This document shows, one piece after another, positions 58,455-64,000 of a stretch of DNA of 64,000 bases. The DNA lies in assembly GCA_947370975.1 (NCBI GenBank), contig CANBNG010000003.1, forward strand, positions 124,001-188,000. Reading direction: 5' to 3'. Each line of letters starts with the position of its first letter. Within the stretch, counting starts at the first letter, position 1. The stretch is from Beijerinckiaceae bacterium (GTDB lineage Bacteria; Pseudomonadota; Alphaproteobacteria; Rhizobiales; Beijerinckiaceae). Below the pieces are notes generated by a model that was given only the letters and a program-made list of their open reading frames with translations, searched no databases and had not been told where the DNA came from. The translations under genes were made by a program, and so were the position numbers.

Positions 58455-59960
58455 ATGCACGATCTCGACGAAGACCACGATCACAATGCAATGTCGGAGG
58501 AAGACAAGGCTGCCATGGCGGCCTGGATCTGGTCCCAGGAATCGGTCGAGCTGAAAACCATCGGCATCGACATCGGCTCCTCCACCTCGCATCTGCTCTT
58601 TGCCAAGGTGACCTTGCAGCGCCAGTCGCAGGGGCTTTCGGCGCGCTTTCTCGTCACCAATCGCGAAGTGCTTTGGCGCTCGCCGATCATGCTCACGCCG
58701 TTCCTGCCCAATGGCTCGATAGACGCGGGCACGCTCGAAGAATTCATCAAGGCCTGTTACCGCGATGCGCGCGTGCGCCGCGAAGATATCGACACCGGCG
58801 CGGTGATCCTGACGGGCGAGGCGATCAAGCGCTCCAATGCGCGCGCCATCGACGAGCTGTTTGCCGAAGAGGCCGGCAAGTTCGTCTGCGCGACCGCCGG
58901 CCACAAGCTCGAATGCACGCTGGCCGCCCATGGTTCGGGCGCGGTCGCGCTGTCCAAGGCGCAGGATGCCGTGGTGCTGCATGTCGATATCGGCGGGGGC
59001 ACGACCAAGCTTGCCATGATCGACCGCGGCCAGATCCGCTCCGTCGCCGCCTTTGCGGTGGGCGGACGCCTTGTTGCCCATGACGGGCGCACGGGCTGGA
59101 CGCGTGTGGATGAAAGCGCCGAGCTGGTGGCCGAAGAACTCGGCCTGCCGGTCACGCCCGGCGCGCTCTCCAATGCCATGACGCGCAAGAAGATCGCTGT
59201 CCGGCTCGCCGAACTCGCAGTCGACCAGATTGTCGGCGTGGAGCGCGACGAATTGGGCGCCAAGCTCGAGCTTACCGAGCCGCTCGACCGCACATTGAAG
59301 CCGACGATCATCACCTTCTCTGGCGGTGTATCGGAATATATTTTCGGCACGGAAGAAGCCGAATTCGGCGATATTGCCAAGGCGCTCGCGGCCGCGATCC
59401 GCACGGGCCTTGCCGAGCGTTCGAGCCTGCCGATCATGGATCCGGGCAACCGCATCCGCGCGACCGTCATCGGCGCGTCGCAATTCACCGTGCAGGTGAG
59501 CGGCAAGACGATCTATCTGCCCCCCGTCGATGCCCTGCCCGTGCATAATGTGCCGGTCATCCAGGTCGGCATGGATCTCTCGGACGAGATTGCGCCTGCT
59601 GTTGTCACCAAGCGCATTCTGGACAAGATCGCCCAGCTCGATCTCGAACCCTCGGCCCGCCTTGCCGTTGCCTTTCCCTGGCATGGCGATCCGGAATACA
59701 GCCGGCTGGCTTCGGCTGCCACAGCCATCCGCGATGCGGTGGCGCCCGATGGCAAGCGCACCAATCTGCTTTGCCTGATGATCGACGGCGACGTTGGCCG
59801 CACCATGGGCCGCCTGTTGCAGGATGAAATCGGACTGGAAGGCCCGCTCGTGTCCATCGACGGCGTGCAATTGCAGGAGCTCGATTATGTCGACGTCGGC
59901 GAATTGATCTCGCCGCCCGGCGTCGTGCCGGTCGTCATCAAATCACTGCTTTTCTCGTAA
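58455..59960 (+). CDS. EutA-like ASKHA reactivase (ethanolamine ammonia-lyase reactivating factor family)
   Basis: 501 residues with the actin-like ASKHA fold: phosphate-1 TIGIDIGSSTSHLLFAKV (about 35-52), VILTGEAIKRSNARAI, CTLAAHGSGAVALS, phosphate-2 VLHVDIGGGTTKLAMID, VGGRLV and late IITFSGGVSEYIFG (adenosine motif). EutA reactivates cobalamin-dependent ethanolamine ammonia-lyase by exchanging damaged cofactor. No EutB/EutC, B12 or carboxysome gene is visible. The extra N-terminal 33 residues are acidic and His-rich (HDLDEDHDHN). It runs with the Rieske oxygenase gene after a 106-base gap. The real partner is unknown. Confidence 0.85.
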   Translation: MHDLDEDHDHNAMSEEDKAAMAAWIWSQESVELKTIGIDIGSSTSHLLFAKVTLQRQSQGLSARFLVTNREVLWRSPIMLTPFLPNGSIDAGTLEEFIKACYRDARVRREDIDTGAVILTGEAIKRSNARAIDELFAEEAGKFVCATAGHKLECTLAAHGSGAVALSKAQDAVVLHVDIGGGTTKLAMIDRGQIRSVAAFAVGGRLVAHDGRTGWTRVDESAELVAEELGLPVTPGALSNAMTRKKIAVRLAELAVDQIVGVERDELGAKLELTEPLDRTLKPTIITFSGGVSEYIFGTEEAEFGDIAKALAAAIRTGLAERSSLPIMDPGNRIRATVIGASQFTVQVSGKTIYLPPVDALPVHNVPVIQVGMDLSDEIAPAVVTKRILDKIAQLDLEPSARLAVAFPWHGDPEYSRLASAATAIRDAVAPDGKRTNLLCLMIDGDVGRTMGRLLQDEIGLEGPLVSIDGVQLQELDYVDVGELISPPGVVPVVIKSLLFS

Positions 59961-59968
59961 AAAACAGT

Positions 59969-59987
59969 GGCCGGCGAAAAGCCGGCC
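59969..59987 (+). terminator. Hairpin between the EutA-like and bicupin genes
   Basis: GGCCGGC / GCCGGCC with loop GAAAA, nine bases after the stop; extended by AG/CT flanks. No T-tract, so likely a transcript-stability element or weak terminator in an operon. Confidence 0.45.
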
Positions 59988-60017
59988 GCTTCCACCAAAA
60001 ATATCCGGGAGGTTCGC

Positions 60018-61127
60018 ATGACTACGCAAGACGCGCCGCGCTATGGCGTTGACCCCTATCTCGACTGGATTGCGCGCGAAGGCCTGCCGGTCACCGAGGA
60101 TTATGGCATCGACCTGTTCTCGGTCGAAACCAAACCCTGGGCGCGCTATGGTGTGAAGGGCGCGGCTGTCCATCTCAAGGGCCGTGGCGACTTCTCCAAC
60201 ATGTTCCTGTTCGACATTGGCCCGGGCCAGTCGACCTCGCCGCAGAAGCATCTTTACGAAGATGTCATCTACGTGCTCGAAGGCACGGGCTCGACGCAGA
60301 TCGAATTTTCCGATGGCACCAAGCGGTCGTTCGAATGGGGCCCGAAGAGCCTCTTCGCGATTCCGCTCAACGCCAAGCACCGCCATTTCAACGGCTCGGG
60401 CCGCGAGCGCGCGCTGCTGGTGTCCACCACCAATCTGCCGATGATCCTCAATGTCTTCCACGACGAGGATTTCGTCTTTGCGACCGATCGCGACTTCATG
60501 GCGCGTGCTGGCAAGCAGGGCTATTTCGCGGGCGAGGGCGACCTCATCACCGTGCGGCCTGGCAATCATATGTGGGAAACAAATTTCGTTCCCGATCTCG
60601 CGGCCATCGAGCTGAAGAGCTGGGGCGACCGGGGAGCTGGTGGCACCAACATCATGTTCGTGCTGGCTGACGGCATCATGCATGCGCATATTTCGGAAAT
60701 GCCGGTCGGCACCTACAAGAAGGGCCACAAACATGGGCCGAGTTTCCATGTCATGTGTGTCACCGGCCACGGCTATTCGCTGCTCTGGTACCCGCATGAG
60801 AAGGACTTCATCCGCATCGACTGGAAGCACGGCACCGTGTTCCCGCCGGCCGACCAGCAGTTCCATCAGCACTTCAACACCAGCCAGGCGCCTGCGCGCT
60901 ATCTGGCCACCGCAGTCGGTGGCCTGCGCTATCCCACCATGCTCGGCCAGCGCCGCTCGCTGCTTGGCGTCAATGGAGAGAAGGGCGCTGTCTCGCTGTC
61001 GATCAAGGAAGGCGGCGACCAGATGGAATATGAGGATCAGGATCCCCGCATCCATCGCGAATGGCTCGAAGAAATGCGCAAGAACGGCGTGACGCCGAAA
61101 ATGGACAAGTTCAACGTCGCTGTGTGA
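60018..61127 (+). CDS. Bicupin protein (possible ring-cleavage dioxygenase-like)
   Basis: 369 residues with two cupin barrels (about 60-150 and 235-315): SNMFLFDIGPGQSTSPQKHLYEDVIYVLEGTGSTQIEF, GPKSLFAIPLNAKHRHFN, then ISEMPVGTYKKGHKHGPSFHVMCVTGHGYSLLWYP and HQHFNTSQAPARYLA. Potential metal His/Glu residues are K-H-L-Y-E-D in the first barrel and HKHG...H plus QFHQHFN in the second. It resembles gentisate-dioxygenase-like bicupins in outline, but reaction and metal are unproven. GGGAGG lies before ATG 60018. Co-directional with the EutA-like gene (57 bases apart). Confidence 0.75.
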   Translation: MTTQDAPRYGVDPYLDWIAREGLPVTEDYGIDLFSVETKPWARYGVKGAAVHLKGRGDFSNMFLFDIGPGQSTSPQKHLYEDVIYVLEGTGSTQIEFSDGTKRSFEWGPKSLFAIPLNAKHRHFNGSGRERALLVSTTNLPMILNVFHDEDFVFATDRDFMARAGKQGYFAGEGDLITVRPGNHMWETNFVPDLAAIELKSWGDRGAGGTNIMFVLADGIMHAHISEMPVGTYKKGHKHGPSFHVMCVTGHGYSLLWYPHEKDFIRIDWKHGTVFPPADQQFHQHFNTSQAPARYLATAVGGLRYPTMLGQRRSLLGVNGEKGAVSLSIKEGGDQMEYEDQDPRIHREWLEEMRKNGVTPKMDKFNVAV

Positions 61128-61136
61128 GGACACAAA

Positions 61137-61256
61137 CCCTCTCCCATCGGGAGAGGGTCGCCGCACAGCGGCGGGGTGAGGGGTTACGCGCTCGACACGC
61201 GAGAGCGTAACCCTCATCCGCCCGCTCCGCGGGCACCTTCTCCCGGAGGGAGAAGG
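61137..61256. repeat. Mosaic intergenic repeat, two inverted units
   Basis: Unit 1: CCCTCTCCC-ATC-GGGAGAGGG, GCCGC-ACA-GCGGC, GGGTGAGGGGTTACGC. Unit 2 inverted: GCGTAACCCTCATCC, GCCCGC-TCC-GCGGGC, CCTTCTCCC-GGA-GGGAGAAGG. It separates the bicupin gene from the racemase-fold gene. The rest of the 61128-61359 gap contains only a T-rich promoter-like stretch near 61290. Confidence 0.85.
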
Positions 61257-61359
61257 ATTGCGCGCCCCTTTTTGCATCCTGCGAACAATCCTTTACACTC
61301 TCCCCATCAGACCGCGACCGGCACAAAGACCGGCGAGCGGCAATTCGGGAGGACGACAC

Positions 61360-62097
61360 ATGGGCTTTTCAAGCTGGCGCGGCACACTTGGCATGGTGCA
61401 TCCCACCCTGCGCCCCGGCTCCACCGAGGAATTCATCCGTCTCGCGCCCGAAGGAATCGGCGTCATTCCGATGTTCCTCAACATCAGCCGTGGCACGCGC
61501 GACGAATTCGAGCAGGTCTTCGCCGCCTATGAGGCCCAGATCAAGATCTGCGCCGATGCGGGGTGCGATCTCATCCACCCGTCCGGCGCCCCGCCCTTCA
61601 TGGTGCAGGGGCTCAAGCGCGAAGCTGAAATCGTGAAGGGCTGGGAAGAAAAGTTCGGCGTGCCGATCTTCACATCCGGCCAGAATCACATCACGGCCAT
61701 GCGCGCGCTCAAAGCCAAGACCATCGTCGGCGCGACCTATTTCCCCGGCGACATCAACGCGACCTTCGCGCGCTATTTCGAGGATGCGGGCTTCAATGTG
61801 CGCTGCATGGAAGGCATCGATGTACCTTTCGACCGCGCACAGGAACTCTCCGGCGAACAGGTCTACGGACATATCAAGAAGAACTTCCTGCGTTCGGGCG
61901 GGGGCGATGTGATCTATATGCTGGGCTCGGGCTGGCGTGTGCTCAACATCATCCACATGCTCGAACAGGATCTCGGCGTGCCTGTCATTCACCCCGTGCC
62001 CGCGCGCGTGTGGGAAGTGCAGCGCCGCCTGCATATCAACGAACCGAAAAAGGGCTACGGCATGTTGCTTGAAACAATGCCGCCGTTGCCGGCATGA
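61360..62097 (+). CDS. Asp/Glu racemase-superfamily protein (maleate isomerase/AMDase-like) without the usual cysteines
   Basis: 245 residues. Fold pattern: GMVHPTLRPGSTEEFIRLAPEG, DLIHPSGAPPFMVQG, FTSGQNHITAMRALKAKTIVGATYFPGDIN, VIYMLGSGWRVLNIIHMLEQDLGVPVIHPVPARVWEVQRRL. The superfamily normally has a Cys in a GCTS-type motif and in a CTN-type motif; by eye these are Ala and Gly/Ser here. A lyase or isomerase role with other residues, or no catalysis, is therefore possible. GGGAGG precedes ATG 61360. It sits with two Bug receptors and the Rieske cluster. Confidence 0.75.
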   Translation: MGFSSWRGTLGMVHPTLRPGSTEEFIRLAPEGIGVIPMFLNISRGTRDEFEQVFAAYEAQIKICADAGCDLIHPSGAPPFMVQGLKREAEIVKGWEEKFGVPIFTSGQNHITAMRALKAKTIVGATYFPGDINATFARYFEDAGFNVRCMEGIDVPFDRAQELSGEQVYGHIKKNFLRSGGGDVIYMLGSGWRVLNIIHMLEQDLGVPVIHPVPARVWEVQRRLHINEPKKGYGMLLETMPPLPA

Positions 62098-62108
62098 GGA
62101 TACAAAGC

Positions 62109-63140
62109 ATGAATGTAAGAGTGATGATCGCCGCCTGCCTGCTTGTTGCAGGTAGTGCGGCGCAGGCGCAGACGACACCGGAAACGTTTTTCAAGGGCAA
62201 GACGATCAATGTGATCGTGCCCTTTACGGCAGGTGGCATCAACGATCTCGCCGCGCGGCTCGTGGCGCGCCATATGCCGGCCTATATTCCCGGCAAGCCA
62301 GGCATGGTGGTGCAGAATCAGCCTGCAGCCGGCGGACTTGCGCTCGCCAACCGTTTTGCAAATGCGGTGGAGAAAGACGGGCTCACGCTCTCGATCATGG
62401 GACGCGCCTTACCGCAATTCCAGATCATGGGCGACCCCAACGCCAATTTCGATCCGCTGAAATTCACCTGGCTCGGCTCGCTCTCTTCCTATGAGAATGA
62501 CGCCTATCTGCTGCTGCTCAATTCCACGGCCGCGGCCAAAAGCGCGGCCGATCTGAAAAAGCCCGGCCCGGCCTTGCCGCTTGGCGCCAATCGCACGGGC
62601 TCGGCCAATGTGACCTTCGCGCTTATCGCGCGCGATGTGCTGAAGTTGAATGTACAGGTCGTGCGGGGCTTCCCCGGCGCCAATGACATTACGCTTGCCA
62701 TGCAGCGCAACGAGGTCGAGGGACAGGCAATCGATCTCTCGGCCATTGTGTCGAGCCAGCGCGAACTCTGGACCTCGAAGAAAGTGCGCCCTGTCGTGCA
62801 ATTTGGCCGCGTGACGCGCATGGCCGATATGCCCGATGTGCCCACGGGGCGCGAACTTGTGAGCGACAAGGACGATCTTGCCCTGCTCACCTTTGCCGAG
62901 CTGCCCTTCTTCATGGCACTGCCCTTTGCCGGCCCGCCCGATATTCCGGCTGACCGCGCCAAAGCGCTGCAAGGCGCTTTCATGGATATGGCCAAGGACA
63001 AGGCCTTTCTCGCAGATGCAGAGAAAGTCGGCATCGATATCAGCGCCATCGATGGCGAAAAGGTTCGCAAGCTGATCGAGGAGGCGACAAGAACGCCACC
63101 CGATGTGCTCGCACGATTCAAGAAGCTCGTCGCAGAATGA
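62109..63140 (+). CDS. Bug/TctC-family periplasmic solute receptor (copy 3)
   Basis: 343 residues. Signal peptide MNVRVMIAACLLVAGSAAQA, then FFKGKTINVIVPFTAGGINDLAARLVARHMPAYIPGKPG. The ATG at 62109 has GAGG 9 bases upstream; an in-frame ATG at 62094 overlaps the previous stop. Central residues FDPLKFTWLGSLSSYENDAYLLL and VRPVVQFGRVTRMADMPDVPTGREL are shared with copy 4. Ligand presumably related to the neighbouring aromatic-acid pathway; no TctAB adjacent. Confidence 0.9.
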   Translation: MNVRVMIAACLLVAGSAAQAQTTPETFFKGKTINVIVPFTAGGINDLAARLVARHMPAYIPGKPGMVVQNQPAAGGLALANRFANAVEKDGLTLSIMGRALPQFQIMGDPNANFDPLKFTWLGSLSSYENDAYLLLLNSTAAAKSAADLKKPGPALPLGANRTGSANVTFALIARDVLKLNVQVVRGFPGANDITLAMQRNEVEGQAIDLSAIVSSQRELWTSKKVRPVVQFGRVTRMADMPDVPTGRELVSDKDDLALLTFAELPFFMALPFAGPPDIPADRAKALQGAFMDMAKDKAFLADAEKVGIDISAIDGEKVRKLIEEATRTPPDVLARFKKLVAE

Positions 63141-63172
63141 GCGTTTGATAAATATCTTCAGGGAGGAACGCC

Positions 63173-64000
63173 ATGGATCGCCGTAACATATTGCTGGGGT
63201 TGGGCGCTTTGGGTGGCGTGGCGGGTCTCGGGCCTGTCACGTCAGCCATTGCGCTGGATTCGGTCGAGGCTTTTTACAAAGGCCGCACGATCACCTTGAT
63301 GGTGCCGACCTCGCCTGGTGGCATCAATGATATTTCGGGTCGCCTGACCTCGCGCCATCTTGGCCGTTTCATTCCGGGCAATCCGAATATCGTTGTGCAA
63401 AATGTGCCTGGTGGCGGCGGACTTGTGGCAGCCAACAAGATTTACCACACGTCCGAGCGTGACGGCACCGTGCTGTCGATCATCCAGCGCGGCACGATGC
63501 AATTGCAGATACAGGGCAATCCAAACGCCAAATTCGATCCGCAATTGTTCACCTGGCTCGGCAGTCTCTCCTCTTATGCCGACGATGGTTATCTGCTGCT
63601 CGTCAACGACGATCATCCGGCGAAATCGGCCGCCGATCTGCACAAGCCCGGCATTGTCGCCAAGCTTGGCGGCGATCAGCCGGGCTCGACAAACCTCACC
63701 TTCGCCATTGTCGCAAAAACCGTGCTGGGCATGAATATCGATGTGGTGCGGGGCTATCCCGGCGCTGCACCGATGTTTCTTGCGATGGAGCGGCGCGAAC
63801 TCGACGGGCAGGTCATCGGCTATAATTCGGTGCGCGCCGGACAGCCCCATCTCTGGCAGACAAAGAAGGTGCGTCCGCTCGTGCAATTTGGCCGCGTGAC
63901 GCGTCTTGCCGCCCTGCCGGACGTGCCAACCGGCCGCGAACTTGCGCCAAATGACAAGATGCGCGCGCTGATCGAATTTGCAGAACTGCCCTTCTTCATG
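63173..64000 (+). CDS. Bug/TctC-family periplasmic solute receptor (copy 4), cut by the window end
   Basis: 276 residues visible, no stop before the edge. The N-terminus MDRRNILLGLGALGGVAGLG has an RR pair suggesting Tat export rather than Sec. Then AFYKGRTITLMVPTSPGGINDISGRLTSRHLGRFIPGNPN and FDPQLFTWLGSLSSYADDGYLLL; VRPLVQFGRVTRLAALPDVPTGREL. Closest in the window to copy 3 (62109-63140), a tandem duplicate. GGGAGG (63161-63166) before the ATG. Its operon mates lie beyond 64000. Confidence 0.9.
   Translation, partial: MDRRNILLGLGALGGVAGLGPVTSAIALDSVEAFYKGRTITLMVPTSPGGINDISGRLTSRHLGRFIPGNPNIVVQNVPGGGGLVAANKIYHTSERDGTVLSIIQRGTMQLQIQGNPNAKFDPQLFTWLGSLSSYADDGYLLLVNDDHPAKSAADLHKPGIVAKLGGDQPGSTNLTFAIVAKTVLGMNIDVVRGYPGAAPMFLAMERRELDGQVIGYNSVRAGQPHLWQTKKVRPLVQFGRVTRLAALPDVPTGRELAPNDKMRALIEFAELPFFM

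Overview
The window comes from a high-GC alphaproteobacterium, most likely of the order Hyphomicrobiales (Rhizobiales). The signs are several perfect promoters of the EcfG general-stress type (GGAAC-N16/17-CGTT), a trifunctional CysG, KGG-repeat stress proteins, NAD-dependent nucleotide-sugar enzymes typical of rhizobial surface polysaccharide, many Bug-type (TctC) receptors, and short mosaic palindromic repeats between genes. No rRNA, tRNA, CRISPR array, transposase or phage gene was seen. The genus cannot be fixed from the sequence alone.

Region 1-7.6 kb is a stress and housekeeping block: the C-terminal ligase and polymerase parts of LigD (cut by the window edge), a DUF892 ferritin-like protein, a glycine-zipper lipoprotein and two KGG proteins (four of these with their own EcfG-type promoter), then cysG, a long AI-2E family membrane protein and a pterin dehydratase. 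Region 7.6-9.8 kb holds a soluble cytochrome c and an MFS exporter.

Region 9.9-15.5 kb is the most striking locus. It has an RpfF-type DSF synthase convergent with an RpfC-type hybrid kinase, and the kinase is co-transcribed with a response regulator. In the classical Xanthomonas arrangement that regulator is RpfG (REC-HD-GYP). Here it is REC-PAS-GGDEF-EAL. This looks like a fatty-acid quorum-sensing locus wired to c-di-GMP through a different output enzyme.

Region 15.8-25.3 kb contains a 97-residue unknown, an OmpA-domain protein with a long proline-rich spacer, and small hypotheticals. It also has a 22-codon ORF behind a perfect 16S anti-Shine-Dalgarno complement with its own terminator, then a PPP phosphatase, a NUDIX hydrolase, UDP-glucuronate decarboxylase, a polysaccharide-deacetylase-like protein, UDP-glucuronate 4-epimerase and an Old Yellow Enzyme.

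From 25.5 kb onward the window is largely catabolic. An operon at 27.0-32.9 kb combines a feruloyl-CoA hydratase/lyase-like protein, a two-part ABC importer and an ADP-forming acyl-CoA synthetase, which suggests hydroxycinnamate use. NikR, a ThDP enzyme, a GST and two Bug receptors follow. At 39.7-47.2 kb a RibB protein with a degenerate RibA half leads an operon with two alpha/beta hydrolases and a luciferase-like monooxygenase, facing an MhpA-like hydroxylase and an IclR-extradiol dioxygenase pair: a probable meta-cleavage locus. A complete tctBAC transporter lies at 47.3-50.4 kb. At 53.2-64 kb, nadC is followed by a phthalate-4,5-dioxygenase-like set (MarR, Gfo/Idh/MocA dehydrogenase, reductase, Rieske oxygenase). 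This runs on into an EutA-like reactivase, a bicupin, an Asp/Glu-racemase-fold protein and two more Bug receptors, the last cut by the window end. Twin CTTAG-N4-CTAAG palindromes sit in the divergent promoter of this set.
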